NCBI GenBank assembly: GCA_035551355.1
Contig: DASZNF010000139.1
Coordinates: 1-64,000, forward strand
Length of the DNA stretch: 64,000 nt
Reading direction: 5' to 3'
Origin: DATATV01 sp035551355
Lineage (GTDB): Bacteria; Actinomycetota; Actinomycetes; Mycobacteriales; Pseudonocardiaceae
Shown: in pieces, positions 18,387-27,394 of the stretch
Position numbering within the stretch: position 1 is the stretch's first letter
Layout of the letters: each line of letters begins with the position of its first letter
Translations under genes and position numbers: made by a program
The notes under the pieces: generated by a model
Told to the model about the DNA's origin: nothing
Seen by the model: the letters and a program-made list of their open reading frames with translations, nothing else
Database searches by the model: none

Positions 18387-19988
18387 CTACCGGTGTACGG
18401 GTGCCTGCCGACCGAATGGTTCCGCGGTCGCTCCGTCGGGGTCCACGGTGGGTGCGCCCACGGCTTCGACCCGCTTGCGGCGCACGTCGTAGGGCAGCGC
18501 GAATTCCAGCCCGAGCAGGGCGAACAGCACCCGCGGCAGCGCCATCCAGGTGCCGATCACCACGCTGCGCGGCTGGTAGCCGGGCCGGAACTTGGCGTTG
18601 AACAGGTACAGCGACTCCACCTGGATCAACGGGTCCAGCAGATGCAGCAGCCGGTAACCGACGCGCTCGACCCGGCCCCGCTGCGCGCCCTTGTCCAGCA
18701 GCTCGCGGAACGCGGCGAAGTTCAGCGACACCCGGCCGATGCCCCGTTCCCGGGCGTACTCGGCCACGTCCACGATCATCCGCTCGTTGAGCCCGTTGAA
18801 CCGGCCGGGCTCCCGGCGCATGGTGTCCAGCGACAGCGCGGCACTCCCGCCGACGTCCAGGTAGCGCTGGAAGCCGACCACCCGGCCGTCCTGCACGGCC
18901 AGCACGAACAGCGCGTCCGGGTGCCGGGCGTCGAACAGGCCGTCCTGGATCATGGAGAAGCCGCGTTCCCTGGCCGAGCCGAGCGACCGGGCGGACAACG
19001 TCGCCAACTCGGCCCGGGTCTGGTCGCTCAACTCCCCCGCGCGCACCACACAGGTGTGCACGCCGGAGTTGCGGGTGCGGGCCACCGCCTGGCGCACGTT
19101 GCGCATCTTCCGGCCGGCCAGCCCGAAGCCGGGCACCTCCAGCACCACCTCGTCGCCGATGCCGATCGAGCGCAGCCGGTGGGAGTTCCACAACTGCACC
19201 AGGTCACCGCGGGCGCCCAGCACCGCGGGCCGCCAGCCGCGCCGCTCGCACAGCGCCAGGAACCGGTTCACCACATCGGCGAACGCGGCCGGATCGCCCA
19301 CCGGGTCACCGCCGACCACCGCGACGCCGAGCAGAACCCGGTAGCCGACCGCGGCCGTGCCGTCTTCACTGAACAGATAGGTCTTGTCCGCGCGCAGCGC
19401 GAACGGGGCCAGGGTGTCGGCGTCGGGCCGGCCGACCAGCCAGCGCACCCGGGCCCGCTCGGCCTCGCCGGAGGGTTCCGGCGCGGGCGCCGAGCGCAAC
19501 GCGGTGCACACCAGCACCAGCGTGACCGCCAGCACGGAGGTGGGCCAGCCCAGTCCGGGGGCCAGGCCGCGGTGGGCCGCGATGCCGTAGAGCACCGCGG
19601 CCACCAGGGCCAGACCGCCGTAGCGCAGCGCGGCCCGCAGGTGGCTGCGGTCGGGCCGGGTGCCGAACGCGGAGTGACACAGCACCAGCCCGATGGCGTA
19701 ACCGACGACCAGCGCCCCCCACGGTGTGTGGTCGACGCCCAGCGCCGCCGAGCCCAGCAGCAGCACCATGGCCGCCCAGGCCACCAGCCGCCGCCGTTCC
19801 AGCCCCCAGCCCAGCACGATCAGCAGCGCGCCGAGCAGGATCGCGTGCAGCCGGCCGGGACCACCCTCGGTGAGGCCGTGGCTGGGGCCGGCCCACCACG
19901 CGGGGATGCCGTCGCGTAGGCCGCCGATCACGACCCACACCCCCACCAGCACGGCGACCAGGCCGAACGGCCACACCCGACGATTCAC
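18387..19988 (-). CDS. DUF2156 membrane protein (MprF/LysX-like phosphatidylglycerol lysyltransferase family)
   Basis: A 533-residue protein. About six or seven hydrophobic helices fill residues 5-175, then comes a soluble C-terminal domain (about 200-500) of the DUF2156 type: YRVLLGVAVVGGDPVGDP, GRKMRNVRQAVARTRNSGV, LGSARERGFSMIQDGLFD and FNGLNERMIVDVAEYARERGIGRVSLNFA. This domain is the aminoacyl-tRNA-dependent lipid transferase of MprF and LysX. No lysyl-tRNA synthetase domain is fused, unlike mycobacterial LysX. The amino acid and lipid are unknown. GTG at 19988 follows GGGAGGGAG by 6 bases; a GTG at 20012 is the alternative. Confidence 0.82.
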   Translation of the reverse strand: MNRRVWPFGLVAVLVGVWVVIGGLRDGIPAWWAGPSHGLTEGGPGRLHAILLGALLIVLGWGLERRRLVAWAAMVLLLGSAALGVDHTPWGALVVGYAIGLVLCHSAFGTRPDRSHLRAALRYGGLALVAAVLYGIAAHRGLAPGLGWPTSVLAVTLVLVCTALRSAPAPEPSGEAERARVRWLVGRPDADTLAPFALRADKTYLFSEDGTAAVGYRVLLGVAVVGGDPVGDPAAFADVVNRFLALCERRGWRPAVLGARGDLVQLWNSHRLRSIGIGDEVVLEVPGFGLAGRKMRNVRQAVARTRNSGVHTCVVRAGELSDQTRAELATLSARSLGSARERGFSMIQDGLFDARHPDALFVLAVQDGRVVGFQRYLDVGGSAALSLDTMRREPGRFNGLNERMIVDVAEYARERGIGRVSLNFAAFRELLDKGAQRGRVERVGYRLLHLLDPLIQVESLYLFNAKFRPGYQPRSVVIGTWMALPRVLFALLGLEFALPYDVRRKRVEAVGAPTVDPDGATAEPFGRQAPVHR

Positions 19989-20073
19989 CGGAAACTCCCT
20001 CCCCCACAACACTACGTAGTGATCTTACGCTGTCCTTACAAACTGCTTTCTACAGGTATAGGACTTACCCCGT

Positions 20074-21507
20074 TTACCTCGTCTGTCGGCGCGGAAGCGT
20101 GAGCGCGACCGCCAACGTGATCGCCGCGAAGCAGGCCGACACCACGAATGCGCTGGTCATCCCGGTTACCAGGACGTGCGCGGGAGTGCCGGTGACGCCG
20201 CGCACAGCGGCGCCGGACACGGTCACCAGCACGGCTAGGCCGAGCGTGCCGCCGACCTGTTGCACCGTCTGCAGCGCGCCACCGGCCGAACCGGCGTTGG
20301 CCACCGGCACGGTGGCCATGATCAGCACGTTCAGCGGCGCGAAGCCCAGCCCGCCGCCCAGGCCGATCAGCACCATCGGGCCGAGCAGCCCGGCCGCGTA
20401 GCCGCTGTGCTCCCCCACCTGAGTCAGCCAGACCAGCCCGCCGATCATCAGCATGCTGCCGGTGACCGCCATGGTCTTGGCCCCGAGCCGGGCCAGTAGG
20501 CGCGGCACCAGCCGGGTCATGCCGAACATCGCGGCCGCCATCGGCAGGAAGGCGAACCCGGTGGCCAGCGGGGTCAATTTCAGTACGTCCTGAAGATACT
20601 GTGTCAAGAAGAAGAACATGGACATCATGGCCATCGGCCCGAGGAAGTAATTGCCATAGGCTGCGGCCCGGGTGCGGTCGGCGAACAGCCACATCGGCAG
20701 CAACGGCTGCCGGGCCCGCAGTTCGACCAGCACGAACACGGCCAGCGACAGCACCCCGCCGAGCAGCGTGGCCAGCACCACCGGGTCGGCCCAGCCGTCA
20801 CCGGCGGCCCGGATGAACGCGTACACCAGCGCGGCGACGCCGGCCGTCGCGGTGATCGCGCCGGGCAGGTCCAGCGCGCCCGGGTGCCGCTCGGGCGTGC
20901 GCACGTAGCGACGGGCCAGCAGGGCCACCGCGATGCCGAACGGCACATTGATGAACAGCACCCAGCGCCACGAGCCCAGCTCGGTGAGCACCCCGCCGAG
21001 CAGCAGCCCGATGGCGAACCCGCCGGTGGACATGCCGGCGAACAGCGCCAGCGCGCGCACCCGCCGGGCCGGGTCGGGGATAGTGGTGGTGATCAGGGCC
21101 AGCGTGTTCGGCCCGGCCAGCGCCGCGCCCAGCCCCTGCGCGACCCGGGCGGCCAGCAGCAGCGCGGCCGAGGAGGCCAGCCCGCCGGCCAGCGAGGACA
21201 GGGTGAACACGGTGATGCCCAGCACGAACATCCGGCGGCGGCCCAGCAGGTCGCCCGCGCGCCCGCCGAGCAGCAGCAGGCCGCCGAACACCAGGGTGTA
21301 GGCGTTCATCACCCAGGACAGGTTGGCGCTGGTGAAGTGCAGATCGGTCTGGATGTGCGGGAGCGCCACGTTCATCACGGTCACGTCCAGCACAAGCATC
21401 AACTGGCAGGTCAGGATGACCGCGAGAGCCAGTCCTGGTTTGCCGCGCGGCGCGTCGAGTGCGCCGCTGGTCGGGACACGGCCGGTGGCCAGGGTCCGCT
21501 CGGTCAC
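20074..21507 (-). CDS. MFS drug:proton antiporter (DHA2, EmrB/QacA type)
   Basis: A 477-residue, roughly 14-helix exporter. Helix 1 carries LVLDVTVMNVALPHIQTDLHF, motif A is GGRAGDLLGRRRMFVLG, and GGFAIGLLLGGVLTELGSWRWVLFINVPFG is the conserved helix 5-6 region. Unlike the MFS proteins at 11-18 kb it has no C-terminal extension. It is divergent from a TetR regulator, and two palindromic sites lie in the 153-base gap between them, so it is probably a ligand-induced efflux pump. Substrate not predictable. Confidence 0.9.
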   Translation of the reverse strand: MTERTLATGRVPTSGALDAPRGKPGLALAVILTCQLMLVLDVTVMNVALPHIQTDLHFTSANLSWVMNAYTLVFGGLLLLGGRAGDLLGRRRMFVLGITVFTLSSLAGGLASSAALLLAARVAQGLGAALAGPNTLALITTTIPDPARRVRALALFAGMSTGGFAIGLLLGGVLTELGSWRWVLFINVPFGIAVALLARRYVRTPERHPGALDLPGAITATAGVAALVYAFIRAAGDGWADPVVLATLLGGVLSLAVFVLVELRARQPLLPMWLFADRTRAAAYGNYFLGPMAMMSMFFFLTQYLQDVLKLTPLATGFAFLPMAAAMFGMTRLVPRLLARLGAKTMAVTGSMLMIGGLVWLTQVGEHSGYAAGLLGPMVLIGLGGGLGFAPLNVLIMATVPVANAGSAGGALQTVQQVGGTLGLAVLVTVSGAAVRGVTGTPAHVLVTGMTSAFVVSACFAAITLAVALTLPRRQTR

Positions 21508-21531
21508 GAAAACTCCCCAAGTCGAGCACGC

Positions 21532-21554
21532 GAAGCGGAGACATTCTCCGCTTC
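21532..21554. promoter_or_regulatory. TetR operator 1
   Basis: GAAGCGGAGA (21532-21541) and TCTCCGCTTC (21545-21554) are perfect 10-base inverted repeats around CAT, close to the MFS start. The same core recurs at 21602-21616. The position between a divergent MFS and TetR pair fits joint repression. Confidence 0.75.
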
Positions 21555-21601
21555 ATCGTCGACTACGATATGGACAGCGTCTCCGGTTGCGCAAGTCTAT
21601 C

Positions 21602-21616
21602 CGGAGAATTTCTCCG
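21602..21616. promoter_or_regulatory. TetR operator 2
   Basis: CGGAGAA (21602-21608) and TTCTCCG (21610-21616) are perfect inverted repeats around one base. It repeats the CGGAGA/TCTCCG core of operator 1, centred about 66 bases away and 45 bases before the TetR start. Confidence 0.7.
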
Positions 21617-21660
21617 CTTTACCGGCGGAGCAGCAGGCCGACATGGAAAGGAGACCGACG

Positions 21661-22227
21661 GTGACGGCAACGGGGCCGGCCCGGCCGATGCGCGCGGACG
21701 CGCGCCGCAACTGCGAACGGATCATCGAGGTGGCTCGGACGGTGTTCCGCGAGGACGGCGTGGACGCACCGCTGGACGAGATCGTCAAACGGGCCAAGAT
21801 CGGCGCGGGCACCCTCTACCGGCACTTCCCCACCCGGGACACCCTGATCGAGCAGGTCTACCGGGCCGAGATCGTCGGCCTGTCCGACCGGGCCTACCAG
21901 CTGGCCAAGAAGTTCCCGCCCGAGCAGGCGCTGACCGAGTGGATCCGCGAACAGGTCCGCTGGGTGCTGGGCCAGCACGGGCTGGCCGCGTCTCTCAAGG
22001 CCGTGATCGATCACGACTCCGAGGTGTTCCAGCTGTGCCGCACGGCCCTGCGAGACGCCGCCGACGCGTTACTGAAACCGTTGCAGGACAGCGGAAAGGT
22101 GCGCGCGGACGTGGCCTCGGCCGAGCTGCTTCGGCTGTGCCACGCGCTGGCCATCGCCATCGAGAACCAGCCCGAGGAGCAGGCCGAGCTGATGATCTCC
22201 ATCATGCTGCGCGGCCTGCGCCCCTGA
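21661..22227 (+). CDS. TetR-family transcriptional repressor
   Basis: A 188-residue regulator. The N-terminal helix-turn-helix is ARRNCERIIEVARTVFREDGVDAPLDEIVKRAKIGAGTLYRHFPTRDTLIEQVY, a textbook TetR domain. The remaining helices form the ligand-binding and dimer domain. GTG at 21661 is chosen because AAGGAGA precedes it by 7 bases; an ATG at 21643 in the same frame overlaps that site. It is divergent from an MFS exporter with two matching palindromes in between, so it probably represses both genes. It converges on the acyl-CoA synthetase gene with a 13-base gap. Confidence 0.93.
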   Translation: MTATGPARPMRADARRNCERIIEVARTVFREDGVDAPLDEIVKRAKIGAGTLYRHFPTRDTLIEQVYRAEIVGLSDRAYQLAKKFPPEQALTEWIREQVRWVLGQHGLAASLKAVIDHDSEVFQLCRTALRDAADALLKPLQDSGKVRADVASAELLRLCHALAIAIENQPEEQAELMISIMLRGLRP

Positions 22228-22240
22228 CCGGGCCGCCGGA

Positions 22241-23941
22241 TCAGGAGGACTTCAGCTCCGGGAAGTCCTCCTCGCGGAACTCCCCCGGCACCGACGCGCC
22301 GGTGTCGGCGTGCGCTTCCTTCTCCGCGTCGCGCAGCTGCACCCGGCGGATCTTGCCGGAGATCGTCTTGGGCAGCTCGGCAAAGGTCAGCCGGCGGATT
22401 CGCTTGTACGGAGCCAGGTTCTCCCGGGCGAAGCGCAGGATGGACAGCGCGGTCGCCGCGTCCGCCGCGTGCCCGGCGGCCAGCACCACGTAGGCCTTGG
22501 GCACCGACAGCCGCAGCGGGTCCGGCGAGGGCACCACCGCGGCCTCGGCCACCGCCTCGTGCTCCAGCAGCACGCTTTCCAGTTCGAACGGCGAGATCCG
22601 GTAGTCGCTGGCCTTGAACACGTCGTCAGCCCGGCCCACGTAGGTGATGTAGCCGTTCTCGTCCCGGGAACCGACGTCGCCGGTGTGGTAGAAGCCGTCC
22701 CGCATCGCCTCGGCGGTGCGCTCCTCGTCGTCCCGGTAGCCGACCATCAGGCCCAGCGGCCGGTTGGTCAGCGGCAGGCAGATCTCGCCCTCGTCACCGG
22801 CCTCGCCCGAGGACGGGTCGACCAGCGCCACCTCGTAGCCGGGCACCGGGCGGCCCATCGAGCCCGGTTTCACCGGCTGGCTCGGGGTGTTGGCGATCAG
22901 CACGGTGGTCTCGGTCTGCCCGAAGCCGTCCCGGATGGTGCGACCCCAGGACTTGCGCACCTGCTCGATCACCTCGGGATTGAGCGGCTCGCCCGCGCCG
23001 ACCACCGCGCGCGGCGGGGTCCGAAGCTGAGTCAGGTCGGCCTGGATCAGCATCCGCCACACGGTCGGCGGCGCGCAGAACGTGCTCACCCCGCACCGGT
23101 CCATTGTGGCCATCAGCTTGCCCGGGTCGAACCGGTTGTAGTTGTAGATGAACACGCACGCCTCGGCGTTCCACGGCGCGAAGACGTTGCTCCACGCGTG
23201 TTTGGCCCAGCCCGGCGAGGAGATGTTCAGGTGCACGTCGCCCGGCTTCAGCCCGATCCAGTACATTGTGGACAGATGGCCGACCGGGTAGGAGACATGG
23301 GTGTGCTCCACCAGTTTCGGCTGCGCGGTGGTGCCGGAAGTGAAGTACAGCAACAAGGTGTCGCTGCCGCGGGTGACGCCGTCCGGGGCGAACCCGGCTT
23401 CCGCGTCGTCGGCGCCGGCATAGGAAACCCAACCGGAAACCGGCTCTCCCACGGCGATCCGGGTGTAGTCGCCGGGCACGTCGGCGAACTTGTCCGTGTC
23501 GGCCGCGCGGACCACCACGTGCCTGGCCTGCCCGCGATCGACCCGGTCGCGCAGGTCGGCCGGGCCGAGCAGGGTGGTCGCCGGGATCAGCACGGCGCCC
23601 AGTTTGGCCACCGCGAGAATGGTCTCCCACAGCTCGATCTGGTTGCCCAGCATGAGAATCAGCCGGTCGCCCCGGCGGACTCCGTTGGCCCGCAGGAAGT
23701 TCGCCACCCGGTTGGACCGCTGCGCCATCTCGGCGAAGGAGAGTTTTCGCTCCCCGCCGTCCTCCTCCACGATCCACAGCGCCGGCCGGGACGCGGTGTC
23801 CGGTTTGGCGGCGATCCGGTCGAACCAGTCCAGCGCCCAGTTGAACTCGGGCAACTCCGGCCAGGCGAACCCGGCCCGGGCCGAGTCGTAGTCCTCGGCG
23901 TTGGCCAGCAGGAAATCACGTGCATCCTCGAACGCGGTCAC
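22241..23941 (-). CDS. AMP-binding acyl-CoA synthetase
   Basis: A 566-residue ANL-superfamily enzyme that forms acyl-AMP and then acyl-CoA. Visible motifs: phosphate loop LLYFTSGTTAQPKLVEHTH (about residue 205), GFGQTETTVLI, DGFYHTGDVGSRDENGYITYVGRADDVFKASDYRISPFELE and the catalytic lysine region LPKTISGKIRRVQL. The loop and overall pattern resemble medium-chain acyl-CoA synthetases. No KstR-like box precedes it, so it need not belong to the sterol pathway. It is monocistronic or co-transcribed with the diguanylate cyclase gene 69 bases upstream. Confidence 0.9.
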   Translation of the reverse strand: MTAFEDARDFLLANAEDYDSARAGFAWPELPEFNWALDWFDRIAAKPDTASRPALWIVEEDGGERKLSFAEMAQRSNRVANFLRANGVRRGDRLILMLGNQIELWETILAVAKLGAVLIPATTLLGPADLRDRVDRGQARHVVVRAADTDKFADVPGDYTRIAVGEPVSGWVSYAGADDAEAGFAPDGVTRGSDTLLLYFTSGTTAQPKLVEHTHVSYPVGHLSTMYWIGLKPGDVHLNISSPGWAKHAWSNVFAPWNAEACVFIYNYNRFDPGKLMATMDRCGVSTFCAPPTVWRMLIQADLTQLRTPPRAVVGAGEPLNPEVIEQVRKSWGRTIRDGFGQTETTVLIANTPSQPVKPGSMGRPVPGYEVALVDPSSGEAGDEGEICLPLTNRPLGLMVGYRDDEERTAEAMRDGFYHTGDVGSRDENGYITYVGRADDVFKASDYRISPFELESVLLEHEAVAEAAVVPSPDPLRLSVPKAYVVLAAGHAADAATALSILRFARENLAPYKRIRRLTFAELPKTISGKIRRVQLRDAEKEAHADTGASVPGEFREEDFPELKSS

Positions 23942-24010
23942 CTGGGCAGACTAGTGGCCGGGGCAGCCCGGGTTCCACCATCCGGCCGATCCGGGCGCGG
24001 CCGTGCGGTC

Positions 24011-25423
24011 TCACGCCCCGGCCCGGCGGACCTGGTCCCGGCCCGCTTCCTTGGCCTGGTAGACCGCCGCGTCGGCGGCCTGCAACAGCCCGGGCAGCTC
24101 CCCCGCGTCCACGGGGCGCCCGGCCACCCCGATGGAGGTGCTGCGCCGGTCGATCACCGCCCGGCCGCCGCGCTTGTCCGTGCTGACCACGACCAGCTCG
24201 GCGATCCGTTTGCGGATCCGTTCGGCCGCGACCGCCCCGGCGTCGGCGTCGGACTCGGCCAGCAGCACCACGAACTCCTCGCCGCCGAACCGGCCGACCA
24301 CATCGGCCGGCCGGGTCTCCGCGCGCAGCACCTCGGCCACCGCGGCCAGCACGTCGTCCCCGGCCGGGTGGCCCCAGGTGTCGTTGATCGCCTTGAAGTG
24401 GTCCAGGTCGATCATGAGCAGCGCGCTGGAGCTGCCGGCCCGGTCGGCCCGGGCCAGTTCCTTGCCCGCGGCTTCCTGCCAGCCGCGCATGTTGAGCAGG
24501 CCGGTCTTGGAGTCGGTGCGCACGTCGACCTGCAGCTGCCGGATCTCGGCGAACCGGTTGCCCATCACCCCGATGAGCACCATCACCGCCAGCACCGCGG
24601 GCGCGCGCAGCAACAGCACCCCGGTGACCACGCCGAAGGACACGGTCATCGCTTCCAGGCTGTTGTCGTACCAGGTGCCGATCACCGCGGCCACGGTCGG
24701 ATCGGCGGTGCTCAGCGCGACCGCGGCCACCACCAGCCCGCTCTGCACCACCATGTAGGCCGCCCCGGCGCCCAGCGCCAGGCCGAGGTCGCGCACCGAC
24801 CCGGCCACCCCCAGCCCGGACCAGGCCGGCGTACCGGCCAGCGCGAGCACCCCGCGCACGGCCAGCGCCCCGGCCGCGCAGGCCGCGGTGGAGAACACGA
24901 ACCGGTACAGCGGCCTGCGGGCCACGAACCAGCGCTGCCAGCGCACCGCGAGGATGACCAGCAGGGCCAGCGGCAGCGGCAGCACCAGGGCCGCCGGGAA
25001 GGTCCAGATCGAGGTCAGGTCGACGTGCACGGTGTGCATGGACCCGCGCCGGCTCTCCTCGTCCCGCCGGGAGAGGAAGGCGTAGACGCTGGCGAAGCCG
25101 AGCAGCACCGCGCCGCGGCCCAGGTCGGCGCCGCCCGGCCGGGGTGCGTGCAGCAGGGCGAGCACGCAGCCGGCCAGCACGGCGGCCTCGACGGCGAGGG
25201 TGTAGATCAGGGTGGCCCGGGGCTGGTGCCACAGCGCCCAGCCGCCCGGATTGCGGATCGCGTCACCAAACCTGTGCCACAACCGCGTGCTCCGGGTGAC
25301 AATGGCTGCGGTCGAGTCCCCACCGATCGGAGGAGGTGTCGGCCATGTCCGACCGCGAGTGGTGATCACGTCCTCCTTCCGCCCAGCTCGAAGCGACCGA
25401 TTCGCCCGTTTTGACCCGAACAC
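24011..25423 (-). CDS. Membrane-bound diguanylate cyclase (GGDEF)
   Basis: A protein of up to 470 residues. About six to seven hydrophobic helices (residues 70-290) precede a cytosolic GGDEF domain. The active-site loop is GGEEF (about residue 380) with SKTGLLNMRGWQEAA and LLMIDLDHFKAINDTWGHPAGDDVL upstream. RPAD, five residues before GGEEF, is an intact inhibitory (RxxD) site, so product feedback is likely. It should make cyclic di-GMP. The start is uncertain: GGAGG stands only 2 bases before an in-frame GTG at 25369, and the first 40 residues look poorly conserved. Confidence 0.88.
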   Translation of the reverse strand: MFGSKRANRSLRAGRKEDVITTRGRTWPTPPPIGGDSTAAIVTRSTRLWHRFGDAIRNPGGWALWHQPRATLIYTLAVEAAVLAGCVLALLHAPRPGGADLGRGAVLLGFASVYAFLSRRDEESRRGSMHTVHVDLTSIWTFPAALVLPLPLALLVILAVRWQRWFVARRPLYRFVFSTAACAAGALAVRGVLALAGTPAWSGLGVAGSVRDLGLALGAGAAYMVVQSGLVVAAVALSTADPTVAAVIGTWYDNSLEAMTVSFGVVTGVLLLRAPAVLAVMVLIGVMGNRFAEIRQLQVDVRTDSKTGLLNMRGWQEAAGKELARADRAGSSSALLMIDLDHFKAINDTWGHPAGDDVLAAVAEVLRAETRPADVVGRFGGEEFVVLLAESDADAGAVAAERIRKRIAELVVVSTDKRGGRAVIDRRSTSIGVAGRPVDAGELPGLLQAADAAVYQAKEAGRDQVRRAGA

Positions 25424-25429
25424 CGGTGC

Positions 25430-26617
25430 TCAACCGGCCTGTCCGGGCGACCGGGACAGCTGCCTGCGCCAGGCCAGCGCGGCGGGCACGGCCAGCAGCA
25501 CGCCGAGCACGCCCGCGGCCACGATGGCCGCGTCGGCCGAGCCCAGCAGCTCGGCCACCGCCCCGCCCGCGGCCACACCGAGGCCCTGGGCCACCCGCAG
25601 GCCGGTGCGGGCCACGCCGAGCGCGCCGCCGCGCACCTCGTTGGGCACCCAGCTGGTGAAGGTGGCCACCACGGTCACCTGGTAGGCGCCCGCCGCCCCG
25701 GCTACCGCCAGCAGCACCAACGCCACCGGCAGTGACGGCCGGAGCGCGAACAGCACCAACACGCCGACCGAGGCCACCGCCAGCCCGCCGATGGCCCGGG
25801 TGCGCACCGCGGTGGGCACGAACCGGGACAGCAGCACGGTGCCGATCACGAAGCCCAGCGGGTCGGCGGCCAGCAGCCAGCCGACCGCGCCGGAGGGCGC
25901 GTGCAGCCCGGCGGCCAGCGGCGCGGCCAGCCCCTCGGGCACCACGGCCAGGCCGACCAGCCAGGACAGACCGAGCAGCACGCGCAGCCGGGGCCGGCGC
26001 CAGACGTGCTGGATCCCGGCCGCCCAGTGGATGGGCACGGCCGAGGCCGGTGGCCGTTCCCGCACCCGCAGCCGCACCAGCAGCGCGGCCAGTACGAAGG
26101 TGGCCGCGTCGGCCAGCAGCGCGGCCGACGCGCCGATCCCGGCCACCAGCAGCCCGGCGCCGGCCAGGCCGAGCAGCATCACCGTGTTGGTGGTCACCCC
26201 GCGCAGGTCCTGGCTGCGGTAGTACAGCTCGTCGGAGGTGAAGATCTCCCTGGTCAGCGCGGTCTGTGCGGCCAGCGCCGGGGCCTGGGCCACGCCCATG
26301 CCGACCAGCAGCAGGCACAGCCCGGCCAGCGGCAGGCCGGGCACCGCCATCAGCGCGACCAGCACCGCCTGGATGCTCGCCGCGCCGACCATCAGCGAGC
26401 GCCGGGGAACCCGGTCGGCCAGGGCGGACAGGCCGAGGCCACCGGCCAGCGCGGGCAGGAAGCTCAGGGCGTAGACGACCGCGGACCACAGGGCCGAGCC
26501 GGTCCGGTCGTACACCAGCAGGGCCAGGGCCACCTTGGCCAGCTGGTCGCCGGCCAGCGAGATGGCCTCGGCCAGCCACAGCGGACGGAACTCGGGCACG
26601 TCGAGCACCGCCAGCAT
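25430..26617 (-). CDS. MFS transporter (12-helix, EntS-like)
   Basis: A 395-residue transporter from ATG 26617. The N-terminus MLAVLDVPEFRPLWLAEAISLAGDQLAKVALALLVYDRTGS is typical of the MFS_3/enterobactin-exporter-like group. Motif A is ALADRVPRRSLMV, and about 12 helices follow. In-frame codons extend to 26959, but the additional 114 residues look like noncoding translation; only a weak AGGGACAGG precedes the chosen ATG. No siderophore or antibiotic genes are adjacent, so the substrate is unknown. It lies only 6 bases before the GGDEF gene if the latter starts at 25423. Confidence 0.82.
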   Translation of the reverse strand: MLAVLDVPEFRPLWLAEAISLAGDQLAKVALALLVYDRTGSALWSAVVYALSFLPALAGGLGLSALADRVPRRSLMVGAASIQAVLVALMAVPGLPLAGLCLLLVGMGVAQAPALAAQTALTREIFTSDELYYRSQDLRGVTTNTVMLLGLAGAGLLVAGIGASAALLADAATFVLAALLVRLRVRERPPASAVPIHWAAGIQHVWRRPRLRVLLGLSWLVGLAVVPEGLAAPLAAGLHAPSGAVGWLLAADPLGFVIGTVLLSRFVPTAVRTRAIGGLAVASVGVLVLFALRPSLPVALVLLAVAGAAGAYQVTVVATFTSWVPNEVRGGALGVARTGLRVAQGLGVAAGGAVAELLGSADAAIVAAGVLGVLLAVPAALAWRRQLSRSPGQAG

Positions 26618-27036
26618 GCCTGTCCCTGTCCGTGTCGCCGTCAAGACCCGAGTCCGATCTCTTCCCGCACCCGCTTCGACCACATTGTGGGAGACCTGGG
26701 GTGCACAAGGGACTACCAAACGCGATCTCCCGCAGGGTCCACCCGGACGTGCGCGAACAGGCATGCCGTGGGTGGTTCCGAGGGGATGCGATGCACAGTG
26801 CGAGTGGCGACCATCCCTTCGAGTGACACTCACAGTGGTTGTCGGACTCGGGAGAGCAAGCATCGGGTCCGTCCATACGGTAACGCCGGGCGGTGTGACC
26901 TGCGGTCCGAGATCAAGATCCACATGCGACTGACGACGTGTCGCGGTCGAAAGTGACATCCTGAGGCGTCATGATGGGGACCCAGCCACGCGTTTCACGC
27001 GCGGATGGACTGTCCTGAATGGAAGGAAGACGACGA
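26618..27036. other. 419-base gap without a supported gene
   Basis: The gap separates the divergent MFS and mihF genes and should contain promoters for both. I see no convincing protein, RNA or strong hairpin. The composition is lower in GC than its surroundings in places, for example CAAGATCCACATGCGACTG around 26916. Confidence 0.5.
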
Positions 27037-27348
27037 GTGGCTCTCCCGAACCTGACTCCGGAGCAGCGGCAGGCTGCGCTTGCCAAGGCCGCCGAGGCGA
27101 GGCAGGCACGCACCAAGCTGCTGAACGACATCAAGTCCGGCACGCAGACCATCAAGTCCGTGCTCGACCGGGCCAAGGAGGACACCGTGGTCGGCAAGAC
27201 CAAGGTGGCCCAGTTGGTCAAGGCCCTGCCGGGCTACGGTCCGGCCAAGGTCACCGCGGTGCTGGAGAAGGCCGGTATCCCGGCCGAGCGCCGGGCCGCG
27301 GGCCTGGGTCAGCGGCAGCGCGAGGCGCTGCTGTCCGAACTCGACTGA
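27037..27348 (+). CDS. mihF: Actinobacterial integration host factor (mIHF/sIHF type)
   Basis: A 103-residue nucleoid-associated protein, unrelated in fold to enterobacterial IHF. The start VALPNLTPEQRQAALAKAAEARQAR and the helix-two-turns-helix region VGKTKVAQLVKALPGYGPAKVTAVLEKAGIPAERRAAGLGQRQREALL are diagnostic. It binds DNA without strict sequence specificity and bends it. GTG at 27037 is chosen from family length and GGAAGGAAG about 8 bases upstream; an ATG at 27019 overlaps that site. It is monocistronic and converges on the mce operon across a strong hairpin. Confidence 0.95.
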   Translation: MALPNLTPEQRQAALAKAAEARQARTKLLNDIKSGTQTIKSVLDRAKEDTVVGKTKVAQLVKALPGYGPAKVTAVLEKAGIPAERRAAGLGQRQREALLSELD

Positions 27349-27394
27349 GTTCGGGCGCTCAACCGGGTTCTGACACCCGGCTGAGTTCCGATGT

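Noticed and set aside
22310..25414. A 1034-codon plus-strand frame across the acyl-CoA synthetase and GGDEF genes
   Set aside because: It spans two clear minus-strand genes and their gap, with no domain and biased composition. It is a shadow.
25430..26617. Siderophore exporter assignment for the EntS-like MFS gene
   Set aside because: No siderophore biosynthesis or iron box is adjacent, so a substrate cannot be named.
26618..27036. Possible small RNA gene before mihF
   Set aside because: No clear promoter-hairpin-T-tract arrangement was found.
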